From NCBI GenBank assembly GCA_003223935.1, contig QHXQ01000093.1:1-58176 (forward strand): a DNA stretch of 58,176 nucleotides, read 5' to 3'. This document shows positions 1 through 7,387 of this stretch, in pieces (positions within the stretch are counted from its first letter, which is position 1; every line of letters begins with the position of its first letter). The position numbers were made by a program, and so were the translations under genes. Source of the DNA: Acidobacteriota bacterium. Its GTDB lineage: Bacteria; Acidobacteriota; Blastocatellia; Pyrinomonadales; Pyrinomonadaceae. The notes under the pieces are model-generated. The model was not told the DNA's origin. It made no database searches and saw only the letters and a list, made by a program, of their open reading frames with translations.

Positions 1-112
1 GCGTTGGCGGCGACAAATTGTGCTGCGTGAGTTCGCCCGATAACTCCACAGTGCAGCAAAAATCTGACAAGTGGTGCGCCTGTGTCGGTGCAGTCGAAGC
101 GGCGAGAATAAG

Positions 113-141
113 GTGAAACAACGCGCGGGGACAGGTATAAT
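113..141 (+). promoter_or_regulatory. sigma70-like promoter for the ImmA/IrrE-like gene
   Basis: A perfect TATAAT (136-141) stands 17 bases after GTGAAA (113-118), which matches TTGACA at four of six positions. The predicted transcription start falls at about 148, right on the GTG codon at 149, so the mRNA may be leaderless. The site is seen directly; its activity is inferred. Confidence 0.45.
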
Positions 142-148
142 CGAGCGC

Positions 149-871
149 GTGGACGAGACTACTTGGCCGCCAACATTCAAGGGCCGACAGTATGAACTGC
201 GGGCGCTGGGCTTGCGCGATTTCGCGGGGCTGCGGCGCGACGACGATCCGCTCGACCCGTTCGCCTTGGCGCATTTCGCCAAGTTGATGGTCGTGGACTT
301 CGAGCAGATCGAAGGACTGTCGGAAGAGACGCGCGAGCATCTGCTCGGCGTCGGGGCGGACTGTTGGTCGGGCGGCACTTGCTCGCGCCCGCTGCCGAAC
401 GGCTGGCGGCTGGTCATCCTCAATCCGAAGCATGGGCGCGCGCGCAACAACGCGACCTTGATGGAAGAGGTCTGCCACGTCTTTCTCGGCCACAAGGCGA
501 ACCGGCTGGCCATCGTCGCGCAGAACAAGCAAGGCAAAACGGTCGCGCGCGATTACAACGATGAGGACGAAGAGGCCGCTTACGCCGTCGGCGCAGCCGC
601 GCTCGTGCCCTACGCGGCGTTGCGCCGGTTTGTCCGGCAAGGCCAGACTTCAACCGAGATCGCGCGTCGCTTCAACGTCAGCCGCGAGTTGGTCGAGTAT
701 CGGCTGAAAGTCTCGCGACTCTGGGGCGAGTATCGCGCGCGCCACGAAGCTGAGGTCGCCGCGCGTTACGCGCAACGACAGGCGGCCGCCGCACGTTTCG
801 GTGATAAAGCGCGCGACGAGCGCACGAGCGAGCACACACACAACGACGGCCACAGACGCCATGCCGGATGA
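149..871 (+). CDS. ImmA/IrrE-like metallopeptidase-family protein with altered zinc motif
   Basis: The protein resembles the ImmA/IrrE (COG2856) family of phage-repressor and DdrO-type proteases. The middle carries TLMEEVCHVFLGH, which aligns with the family's HExxH helix, followed by DEDEEAAYAVGAAALVP, which aligns with the ExEAxxFAAxLLMP-like second motif. The first zinc-binding His is Glu here (EEVCH), so catalysis is doubtful. The C-terminal third holds a helix-turn-helix-like stretch (TEIARRFNVSRELVEYRL) and then an Arg/Ala-rich helix. The frame is open from a GTG at 71; I prefer GTG 149 because a promoter ends there and the family-like sequence starts soon after. It overlaps the start of the primase-like gene by 11 bases, so the two are probably co-transcribed. 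Family fairly sure, function not. Confidence 0.6.
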   Translation: MDETTWPPTFKGRQYELRALGLRDFAGLRRDDDPLDPFALAHFAKLMVVDFEQIEGLSEETREHLLGVGADCWSGGTCSRPLPNGWRLVILNPKHGRARNNATLMEEVCHVFLGHKANRLAIVAQNKQGKTVARDYNDEDEEAAYAVGAAALVPYAALRRFVRQGQTSTEIARRFNVSRELVEYRLKVSRLWGEYRARHEAEVAARYAQRQAAAARFGDKARDERTSEHTHNDGHRRHAG

Positions 872-1988
872 TGCGCCGCAACTAACGGCTTTGCGTGAAC
901 TGCGCGACGAAATTAAGCGCGTCATTGATTATCGTTCCTTCTATCTGCGCTACTGCCCCAACGCCAACCAATCCGGCGCCCGCCTCCAAACGCTCTGTCC
1001 AATCCCGACGCACAGACATAGCGGCCAAGGTCATCCGAGCCTTTCGATTGATCTCACGCGCGGACTCTTTCATTGCTTCTCGCGCGACGAAGGCGGCGAC
1101 GCGATCAAGTTTTATGAATTGATGCACGGCGCAACGTACAGCCAAGCCGTGTGCGCGTTGGCGCGCGACCTTGGTCTCGATAACAAACGAAGCACACGCA
1201 CGCTCGCACAACGCGCTGCGCCCGACCCGATGGACGAGAGCCAACCCGAACCTGAGCCGCTGCCGCGCGCGCGCATCGCCGCGATCTGCGAGGCTTTTCT
1301 AAAGACCTGTCGCGCCGAAGAGCAGACCGAAGGCATCAACTATCTCGCGCGGCGCGGCATTGATGCGCGCACGATTCGCCGTGCAGGCATCGCATATTTT
1401 CCGCGTCGCGCTTACCGGCGCGTGATGCGGCGCATGCTCGATTCGTTTCCGCTCGCAGAGTTGCAGCGTTCCGGTCTCTTCAACACGCGCGCGCATCTGA
1501 CGTTCTATCGGCATCGGCTGCTCTTTCCGTTTCGCGTCGAGGGCCGAGCGATCTATTTGCAAGCGCGCACCACCGCCGCCGGTATCGAACCGCGCTGGCA
1601 CAACATGCGCGGCGGCGTGCCTTCGCTCTACAACGTGGACGCATTGAATGAACTGCCGACCGGCCACGTCGTCTATCTCGTCGAAGGCTTCACCGACACG
1701 CTCACGCTCTTGACGCATGAGTTCGCCGCCGTCGGTTTAGTCGGCGCGGGCGGACTCAAACCGGAATGGCTCGCGCCGCTCGCGCGCTTCCGCGTCGTCA
1801 GTGCGCTTGATCCGGATGCGGCCGGCCAGCGCGCCGCCGTCGCCTACGAAGAACTCTTCGCCGCGCGGGGCTTACGCCTCGCACGCATCGCGCTCCCCAC
1901 AGACGTCAACGACTTCTTCCGCCAACACCCGGCAGCCGCCGTCGAGTTTCAATTGCTAACAGAAACCGCGTTGGAAAAACGTCCGTAG
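861..1988 (+). CDS. DnaG-like primase with zinc finger and TOPRIM domain, short form
   Basis: 375 residues. The N-terminus carries a CHC2-type zinc-binding module (CPIPTHRHSGQGHPS, then RGLFHCF), the DNA-recognition domain of bacterial primases. The centre resembles the primase catalytic N-lobe, and a TOPRIM fold follows with the conserved Glu (VYLVEGFTD) and an acidic pair (ALDPDAAG). The C-terminal DnaB-binding domain of chromosomal DnaG (about 600 residues) is missing, so this is more like primases of plasmids, phages and integrated elements. The Met at 861 is chosen because primase-like sequence begins there; the frame is open from 801. It overlaps the ImmA/IrrE-like gene, a pairing that suggests an old mobile element, though no other element genes are visible. 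Confidence 0.7.
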   Translation: MPDDAPQLTALRELRDEIKRVIDYRSFYLRYCPNANQSGARLQTLCPIPTHRHSGQGHPSLSIDLTRGLFHCFSRDEGGDAIKFYELMHGATYSQAVCALARDLGLDNKRSTRTLAQRAAPDPMDESQPEPEPLPRARIAAICEAFLKTCRAEEQTEGINYLARRGIDARTIRRAGIAYFPRRAYRRVMRRMLDSFPLAELQRSGLFNTRAHLTFYRHRLLFPFRVEGRAIYLQARTTAAGIEPRWHNMRGGVPSLYNVDALNELPTGHVVYLVEGFTDTLTLLTHEFAAVGLVGAGGLKPEWLAPLARFRVVSALDPDAAGQRAAVAYEELFAARGLRLARIALPTDVNDFFRQHPAAAVEFQLLTETALEKRP

Positions 1989-2124
1989 TCAGTTGTCCGT
2001 AGTCTCTCGTCCGTTGTTTTCGTGACGCAGGTTGAAGGTTGAAGGTGAAACTCTCAACTAATGAGATAAGAACAACGAACAACTGACTATAGACAACTGA
2101 CTACGGGCAACTGACTACGGACGG
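1980..2124. repeat. intergenic inverted array of short words (CAACTGACTACGG type)
   Basis: Between two genes, copies of GTAGTCAGTTGTCC-like words on the left arm (1980-2018) face CAACTGACTACGG-like words on the right arm (2072-2124), so the transcript can fold into a long imperfect hairpin. A short tandem GTTGAAG sits in the loop. The same construction with other words recurs at 5194, 8711 and, inside the prophage, at 37259. It resembles the heptamer-type short tandem repeats known from cyanobacteria and other GC-variable phyla. Confidence 0.6.
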
Positions 2125-2139
2125 CTTTTCCTTTATAAT
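2111..2139 (+). promoter_or_regulatory. promoter of the GAF-phosphatase gene
   Basis: TATAAT at 2134-2139 lies 17 bases after CTGACT (2111-2116, four of six matches to TTGACA). The -35 element is part of the last word of the repeat array, so the repeat supplies half the promoter. The start codon at 2157 leaves a leader of only about 10 bases and no clear ribosome binding site. Confidence 0.45.
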
Positions 2140-2156
2140 CTCTCGTTTGAACTGTT

Positions 2157-3470
2157 ATGGCAGAACACTTACAAGAGACTGTGGCGAGCAAACCGACGGC
2201 GAAGTTGACCGTTGAAGAGAAGCTGCGGCTGTTGCTCGACATTACGAAGAAGATCAGTCGTTCGCTCGACGTGGACGAGGTCTTGAACCTCGTGATGGAC
2301 ACGCTCGGCTCGTTGATCCCTTACGATGCGGCGGGCATATACATTGTCGAGCGCGGGCCGAAGCAGGAAGGGCACGACACCGAGCCGGGCGCGTTGCGCG
2401 GCTTTTCGACCACAGCCGTGCGCGGTTACGACATAGACGAGTTGACCGAATTGCAGTTGAAGGTCGGCGAGGGTTTGCTCGGCTACGTCGCGCAGGCGGG
2501 CGAGCCGGTCATCGTCTCGGACGTGAGTAAAGATGAGCGCTATATCAACGCGCGCGCGGAGACCTGCTCGGAGATGGTCGCGCCGATTATCTCGAACGAA
2601 GAGGTGATCGGCGTCTTCGATCTCGAAAGCGATCAGTTGAACGCTTACACGCAAGACGACTTGGACATGCTGCTGCTCTTGGCCTCGCAGGTCGCGATCA
2701 TCATCGAGAAGGCGATGCTCCACGAGCAGCGTTTGGAGAAGAAGCGGCTCGAAGCGCAGTTGGAGATCGCGCGGCAAGTGCAGTTGGAACTCTTGCCCGC
2801 GCGCGACCCGGAACTTGCAGGCTTCGACATCAGTGCCTACAACTTCTCGACCGAAGAGGTGTCAGGCGACTACTACGATTTCCTCAAACTCTACGACGAT
2901 CATCTCGGTCTCGTCATCGCCGACGTGTCCGGCAAGGGCGTGCCGGCGGCACTGTTGATGGCTTTCCTGCGCGCCAGTCTGCGTGCAGCGCTACACATCG
3001 GTTATGCAGCGAACATCTCGATGGCGAAGGTCAACTATCTGCTCTGGGAGTCTATTGAGAATCATCAGTTCGTCACCGCCTTCTACGGCGTGCTTGATGC
3101 CACCAACAAGACGCTCGCCTACGCCAACGCCGGCCACAACCCGCCGCTCTTGCTCGACGCAGACGGCAACGCGCGCTTCATCGAACGCGGCGGCTTGCCC
3201 TTAGGCATGTTCCGCGATACGCGCTATTACGAGTATTATTTGCCGATTGAGTCTGGACAGGTGCTCGTGCTCTACACGGACGGCATCGTCGAAGCGACGA
3301 ACGACGTAGGCGTCGAGTACGGGCGCGAACGTCTGGCCGAGAAGGTGCGCGAGGGGCGCGACTTAGGCGCGAAGCAACTGATCAAGTTCATCCACTCGGA
3401 TATGCTCGACTGGACGGACGGGCGCGGCGCGGGCGACGACGTGACGTTCGTCATTGTCAAAGCGCTCTAA
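2157..3470 (+). CDS. GAF-domain serine phosphatase, RsbU/SpoIIE (PP2C) type
   Basis: 437 residues. Residues about 25-190 form a GAF sensor domain (LLDITKKISRSLDVDEVLN ... IGVFDLESD). A helical linker (EKAMLHEQRLEKKRLEAQLE) leads to a PP2C/SpoIIE phosphatase at about 195-437. That domain shows the family motifs EIARQVQLELLP, SGDYYDF, IADVSGKGVPAALLMA, AGHNPPLL, YTDGIVEA and GDDVTFVIV, with the metal-binding Asp residues present. Such proteins dephosphorylate an anti-anti-sigma (STAS) partner in partner-switching control of stress or surface genes; no partner kinase or STAS gene is in this window. The gene has its own promoter and a terminator at 3479, so it is a single unit. The ligand of the GAF domain is unknown. 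Confidence 0.9.
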   Translation: MAEHLQETVASKPTAKLTVEEKLRLLLDITKKISRSLDVDEVLNLVMDTLGSLIPYDAAGIYIVERGPKQEGHDTEPGALRGFSTTAVRGYDIDELTELQLKVGEGLLGYVAQAGEPVIVSDVSKDERYINARAETCSEMVAPIISNEEVIGVFDLESDQLNAYTQDDLDMLLLLASQVAIIIEKAMLHEQRLEKKRLEAQLEIARQVQLELLPARDPELAGFDISAYNFSTEEVSGDYYDFLKLYDDHLGLVIADVSGKGVPAALLMAFLRASLRAALHIGYAANISMAKVNYLLWESIENHQFVTAFYGVLDATNKTLAYANAGHNPPLLLDADGNARFIERGGLPLGMFRDTRYYEYYLPIESGQVLVLYTDGIVEATNDVGVEYGRERLAEKVREGRDLGAKQLIKFIHSDMLDWTDGRGAGDDVTFVIVKAL

Positions 3471-3478
3471 AAAAACTC

Positions 3479-3522
3479 AAGCGGGGGCGACCCGTCAAAG
3501 GTCGAACTCCCCGCTTGGTTTT
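3479..3522 (+). terminator. rho-independent terminator after the phosphatase gene
   Basis: AAGCGGGG (3479-3486) pairs with CCCCGCTT (3509-3516), with an inner CGACC/GGTCG stem, followed by GGTTTT. It begins 8 bases after the stop codon. Confidence 0.8.
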
Positions 3523-3551
3523 AGCTGCGCCGTCTTGTCGGCTGAAAAACT

Positions 3552-3809
3552 TCAGTGCGCCGTCGGATGCTCGTGCGCGTAGTCGCCGCCGGGCGCGAGC
3601 GCCGCGCGGTAGCGGCCGTAGTGAAATGCGGCTTCCGGCTCGGAGAAGGCATATACGTCGAAGCCGTAAGCGTCGAAATAGGCTGTCAGATCATTCTCGG
3701 CGGGCAAAAATATCGTCGGCTCGTAGCCTGCCTCAACACGAATTTCTAGCAGGCGTTCGATCACTTCAAGCGGCGCGAACATCCGAATCGGGTCTCTGTA
3801 TGTCGCCAT
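3552..3809 (-). CDS. small conserved-looking protein of unknown function
   Basis: 85 residues, starting at the ATG at 3809, which has a strong AAAGGAGG ribosome site about 10 bases upstream; the longer open frame to 3914 lacks one. The protein is acidic and aromatic (FDAYGFDVYAFSEPEAAFHYGRYRAAL), has no signal peptide, membrane segment or Cys motif, and looks like a compact alpha/beta protein. It faces the phosphatase gene tail to tail and is divergent from pilT. I do not recognise a family. The good ribosome site and protein-like composition support a real gene. Confidence 0.65.
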   Translation of the reverse strand: MATYRDPIRMFAPLEVIERLLEIRVEAGYEPTIFLPAENDLTAYFDAYGFDVYAFSEPEAAFHYGRYRAALAPGGDYAHEHPTAH

Positions 3810-3992
3810 CGTGCCAACGCCTCCTTTCCTCTTTGACGCCCGACCGCCGCACAAAGTTTCATGAAAACTTGCGGCGTGCCCCGCGCCTTGCCTACACTGA
3901 GATGTACGCCGCACGTGGCGCGTTGGTTTGCGCTCGGCGTAGCGATTTCATCGCAAGCTTCACGAAAGGTTGTCCATTGAACGAACCTCCTT

Positions 3993-5186
3993 ATGAGCAC
4001 ACCGCAGACACCAAACACGCAAACCACCGGCGCGCCGATGAACTTTCTCGATGTGCTGAGCACGATGCTCGCCGTCTCTGACAAGGTGAGCGATCTGATC
4101 TTCTCGCCGGGCCGGCCGCCGCAGATCGAGTTGCTCGGCAAATTACAAGGCGTCCCGGTGCCGGGGCTAGAGAAGTTGACGCCGGCCCATACGGCGGGCA
4201 TCGCCAAGCTGTTGATCGGTAATCAGCAGACGGCGGCTGAGAGTCTGGAAAAGTACGGCTCGGCCGACATCTCCTTCGGCGCGCCGGGGCTGTCGCGCTT
4301 TCGCGTCAACATCTTCATGCAGCGCGGCTCGCACGCCATTGTGATGCGCGTGATTCCGCCGCGCCCGCCGCAGTGGACGGACTTCAACCTGCCGGAGCAA
4401 CTGAAAGAGATCGCGGAACTAAAGACCGGCCTCGTCCTTGTCACAGGCCCCACAGGGAGCGGCAAGTCTTCGACGCTCGCCGCCGTCATAGACCTGATCA
4501 ACGAGACGAAGTATTACCACATCATCACCATCGAAGACCCCATCGAGTTTCTGCACATGCACAGGAACTCGACCATCCACCAACGCGAGTTGCACTCAGA
4601 CACGCCTGACTTCGCCCGCGCCCTGCGCGCGGCTCTCCGCCAAGCGCCGAAAGTGATCCTCGTCGGCGAGATGCGCGACCGCGAGACCATTGAGATCGCT
4701 TTGGAAGCTGCTGAAACTGGCCACCTTGTCTTATCAACGCTGCACACGATTGATGCCTCGAAGACAGTGGATCGCATCATCGGTGTCTTTCCCAAAAGCG
4801 AGGAGCATGTGATTCGTGCGCGCGTCGCCAGCACGTTTCGCTTCATCGTCTCGCAGCGTCTGTTGCCGCGCGCCGACGGGCAGGGACGCGTCGCCGCCAT
4901 CGAAATCTTGAAGTCCACTTCGCGCACGCGCCAGTACATTGAACATGGCGAGACCGAAGGCAAGTCGCTCTTGGACGCGATGGATCAAGGCGAACTCGAA
5001 GGCATGCAGACCTTCGACAGCCAACTAGAAAAACTGATCCGGCGCGGCGTCGTCACCAAAGAGGACGGCCTCGCCTACGCCTCCAACGCCGGCAACCTGC
5101 AACTGCGCCTCGCAGACCACGCCGGCCCCGCCCGACCCGAAGCCCAACCGGCCGGCAGCTCAATGCTCGATATGCTTGATCGCTAA
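3993..5186 (+). CDS. pilT: type IV pilus retraction ATPase, PilT/PilU family
   Basis: 397 residues. Hexameric secretion-type ATPase that drives pilus retraction (twitching, DNA uptake) at the inner face of the membrane. Walker A is GPTGSGKSST (about residues 151-160), followed by the Asp box ITIEDPIEFLH, Walker B VILVGEMRD and His box GHLVLSTLHT. The C-terminus (FDSQLEKLIRRGVVTKEDGLAYA ... LQLRL, split here) resembles PilU more than PilT, since the AIRNLIRE motif of PilT is not seen. No other pil genes adjoin it, which is common for scattered pilus loci. With comEC and comEA in the same window it fits a natural-transformation system. ATPase family certain; PilT versus PilU not settled. Confidence 0.9.
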   Translation: MSTPQTPNTQTTGAPMNFLDVLSTMLAVSDKVSDLIFSPGRPPQIELLGKLQGVPVPGLEKLTPAHTAGIAKLLIGNQQTAAESLEKYGSADISFGAPGLSRFRVNIFMQRGSHAIVMRVIPPRPPQWTDFNLPEQLKEIAELKTGLVLVTGPTGSGKSSTLAAVIDLINETKYYHIITIEDPIEFLHMHRNSTIHQRELHSDTPDFARALRAALRQAPKVILVGEMRDRETIEIALEAAETGHLVLSTLHTIDASKTVDRIIGVFPKSEEHVIRARVASTFRFIVSQRLLPRADGQGRVAAIEILKSTSRTRQYIEHGETEGKSLLDAMDQGELEGMQTFDSQLEKLIRRGVVTKEDGLAYASNAGNLQLRLADHAGPARPEAQPAGSSMLDMLDR

Positions 5187-5193
5187 AGCCTAA

Positions 5194-5269
5194 TAGTTTT
5201 CAGTTTTCGGTTTTCAGTTTTCAGCACAGACCGTTCGCTGATCTCTGAAAACTGAAAACCGAAAGCTGT
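5194..5269. repeat. intergenic heptamer hairpin repeat (TCAGTTT words)
   Basis: Tandem CAGTTTT words on the left arm (5194-5224) are mirrored by CTGAAAA/CTGAAAACC words on the right (5244-5268). The transcript could form a long hairpin between the convergent pilT and DUF2238 genes, where it may also end transcription. Confidence 0.65.
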
Positions 5270-5277
5270 AGTCATAA

Positions 5278-5868
5278 CTAAGTCAGCAGCGCCCGCCGTT
5301 CGGCTCGGCGCAAGAGCGCGTAGGCCAAGCACGAGCCGATGACGAGGCCGAGCAAATCCCATTGCAGATCATTGGGTGTGTCGTGCGGGCCCCAGATGCG
5401 TCGGCCGTTGAAGTAAAGCTCGTCCCAGAGTTCTATGATCTCGTAGAAGGCTGAGAGACTGAAGCTAAGCGTCAGCGCAAAGACGGTGACGAGCGCGAGC
5501 GGCAGGCGCAGCCCGAAATACGCGAGCGCGCGTGCGAGCAACCAGACGAGCATCGGCGCGACGAACGCCTGCACCGTCATGTGCGCGAACTCATCGTATT
5601 GCAGTGGGCCGAACGCACGCCCGTACATCTGCCAGTGATTGCCGAGCGCATCCACCTCGACCGCACAGAAGACGAGCGCGACGAGCACGGGCGGCAGTTT
5701 GATCTGGTAACGCCCGCGCACATAGAGATAGACCGCCAGCAGCCAAGCCGCACCCGCCAACGTGCAAGGCACGAGCGGTAGATAAGCCATCTTCAACAGG
5801 TAGGTCGCACCCGTCAGAAACAACGCCAACAAGATCGGGTATTCCAACCGACGAATTAATTGCCGCAT
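5278..5868 (-). CDS. DUF2238 (YjdF-like) inner-membrane protein
   Basis: 196 residues with about six hydrophobic helices. It carries the signature of the DUF2238 family: DEFAHM in the middle, then SAFYEIIEL and DTPNDLQWDLLG near the end. Family members are integral membrane proteins of unknown role; the conserved acidic and His residues in the membrane suggest a metal or proton function, but this is conjecture. It is monocistronic, convergent with pilT and divergent from the small lmo0937-type gene. Confidence 0.85.
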   Translation of the reverse strand: MRQLIRRLEYPILLALFLTGATYLLKMAYLPLVPCTLAGAAWLLAVYLYVRGRYQIKLPPVLVALVFCAVEVDALGNHWQMYGRAFGPLQYDEFAHMTVQAFVAPMLVWLLARALAYFGLRLPLALVTVFALTLSFSLSAFYEIIELWDELYFNGRRIWGPHDTPNDLQWDLLGLVIGSCLAYALLRRAERRALLT

Positions 5869-6216
5869 GATTGCACTCCGTTAAGAGAAGATATGCAGAG
5901 CCTCACGCGCTGCACACGCCGGCCCAAAGCTCACAGCCCGCGCGTGCAGAATCGTTGTTGCTCGAACGCGCGATCCATGCGGCACTTGCAAATAGCTTTA
6001 ACCGGACGCACCGGCTTGAACTGAAACAGCACAGCCCGGCGCAACGACACGTTTTGTTTGCGTGCGCGATGTGTGGCTTGTGATTCTTGTGCTTTGGGTG
6101 CAAATGAAGCGCAGGCGTGCTTTAGCCGGTCGGCGTGCTAGTTGGCACAGGCGTTGCTCCATTAGGCAGTACAGCGTTTCGGGCAAACGTCAACTGAAGT
6201 GGAGGAGGGAACAGTT
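5869..6216. other. 348-base divergent intergenic region
   Basis: No convincing gene. Short open frames here have Arg/Ala/His-rich, non-protein-like sequence and no ribosome sites. The region must hold the divergent promoters of the DUF2238 gene (minus) and the small membrane-peptide gene (plus). I see no strong sigma70 hexamers and no stable hairpin. Confidence 0.5.
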
Positions 6217-6363
6217 ATGTTGTGGACAATTCTTGTGATCTTGTTAGTGCTCTGGCTGCTCGGCTTCGCGGTCTTTCATGTGGGCAGTCTGATTCACTTG
6301 CTGCTCGTCGTGGCGCTCGTCGTGTTGGTGATTAACCTACTCACGGGCCGGCGCACGGTCTAA
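6217..6363 (+). CDS. lmo0937-family small membrane protein (48 residues)
   Basis: Starts at the ATG at 6217, 7 bases after a strong GGAGGAGGG site. The peptide begins MLWTILVILLVLWLLGF, has a central VGSLIHLLLVVALVVLVINL helix and ends GRRTV. This two-helix hairpin with a Gly-His turn is the lmo0937 family (DUF5670), widespread and stress-associated, of unknown mechanism. The two hairpins after its stop probably end its transcript. Confidence 0.8.
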   Translation: MLWTILVILLVLWLLGFAVFHVGSLIHLLLVVALVVLVINLLTGRRTV

Positions 6364-6417
6364 CATCCGGCGTGAACGTCGAGTCATAAGTTAACAAACT
6401 GACGCGGTGAAAACTTT

Positions 6418-6488
6418 GAGGCCAGCGCGCCGATTAACTTTGGTGCGCTGGCCTCGCAGGTGGCCTGCTCTCTTCGTTGAGAGCAGGC
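6418..6488 (+). terminator. two consecutive GC-rich hairpins
   Basis: Stem 1 pairs GAGGCCAGCGC (6418-6428) with its complement (6445-6455). Stem 2 pairs GCCTGCTCTC (6463-6472) with its complement (6479-6488) around a TTCGTT loop. There is no T-run after either, so they may act as a terminator with help, or as a leader structure for birA, whose start lies 130 bases on. Confidence 0.5.
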
Positions 6489-6619
6489 TTGTCCACAACT
6501 TCGGCGCTGTTTCGGTCTTCGGATCGGAGCCGCGCCGAAGTTGTGTCTGGCGCGTGTGGTTGTCTCCGCCCGCGCAATCTGTTATTCCGTAGTGCGTCGT
6601 TCAACGGACAAACGCGCGC

Positions 6620-7387
6620 ATGCTCGACACACAACTGCACATCCAACTCCTGCGCTTCGATTCGCTCCCTTCGACCAACACTGAAGCGCTGCGCCAAGCC
6701 CAAGGCGGCGCGCAAGCGGGTCTCTGCATCGTCGCGCGCGAACAGACCGCCGGGCGCGGCCGCCACGCGCGCACTTGGGTCTCGCCCAAAGACGCGGGCC
6801 TCTACTTCAGCATCATCCTGCGCCCACGCCTCGCCGCCCAACTCTGGCCCCTATTGACGCTCGCCGCCGCACTTGCCGTGCGCGCCGCACTCACAGAAAC
6901 GTGCGCGCTCACGCCCGACATCAAGTGGCCCAATGATCTGCTCGTCGGCGGACGCAAACTCTGCGGCATCCTCGCGGAAGTTTGCGAGACCGACAGGGGC
7001 CGCGCCTGCGTCGTCGGCATCGGCATCAACCTCACCGACGAAGCCTTCCCGCCCGACCTGCGCACACGCGCCACGTCCATCGCCGCCGCAACCGGCCGCA
7101 CGCCCGACCGCGAAGCTTTACTGTCTGCACTCGTGCGCCAATTAGCTAAACACTACGCTCAACTACACGAGCCGCACGGCCCCGAAACGATTATCAAGGC
7201 ATGGTGCGCATCTTCATCCTATGCCGATGGCCAGCGCGTGCGCGTCGAGACCGATACAGAAAAGTTCGACGGCACGACGCGCGGCCTTGAACCCGATGGC
7301 GCTTTGCGCATAGCCACCGGCGCGGGCGCGATCAAGATCGTGCGTGCCGGCGACGTGCATGCCCTCAGACAGATTGATGATGAGTGA
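6620..7387 (+). CDS. birA: biotin-[acetyl-CoA carboxylase] ligase, monofunctional
   Basis: 255 residues. Activates biotin with ATP and transfers it to the biotin carrier protein of acetyl-CoA carboxylase in the cytoplasm. The biotin/AMP-binding loop GRGRHARTW, the core strand KWPNDLLV with the catalytic Lys, and GRKLCGIL and VGIGINL are all present. The N-terminal helix-turn-helix of E. coli BirA is missing, so it is a class I ligase that does not repress biotin genes. The C-terminal SH3-like domain (about 210-255) is present. The stop overlaps the next start, giving coupling with the glycosyltransferase; coaX lies just beyond, a frequent birA neighbour. Confidence 0.93.
   Translation: MLDTQLHIQLLRFDSLPSTNTEALRQAQGGAQAGLCIVAREQTAGRGRHARTWVSPKDAGLYFSIILRPRLAAQLWPLLTLAAALAVRAALTETCALTPDIKWPNDLLVGGRKLCGILAEVCETDRGRACVVGIGINLTDEAFPPDLRTRATSIAAATGRTPDREALLSALVRQLAKHYAQLHEPHGPETIIKAWCASSSYADGQRVRVETDTEKFDGTTRGLEPDGALRIATGAGAIKIVRAGDVHALRQIDDE

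Noticed and set aside
3515..4081. 188-codon plus-strand frame before pilT
   Set aside because: Covers the antisense of the 85-residue gene and the pilT start; Arg/Ser-rich and motif-free.
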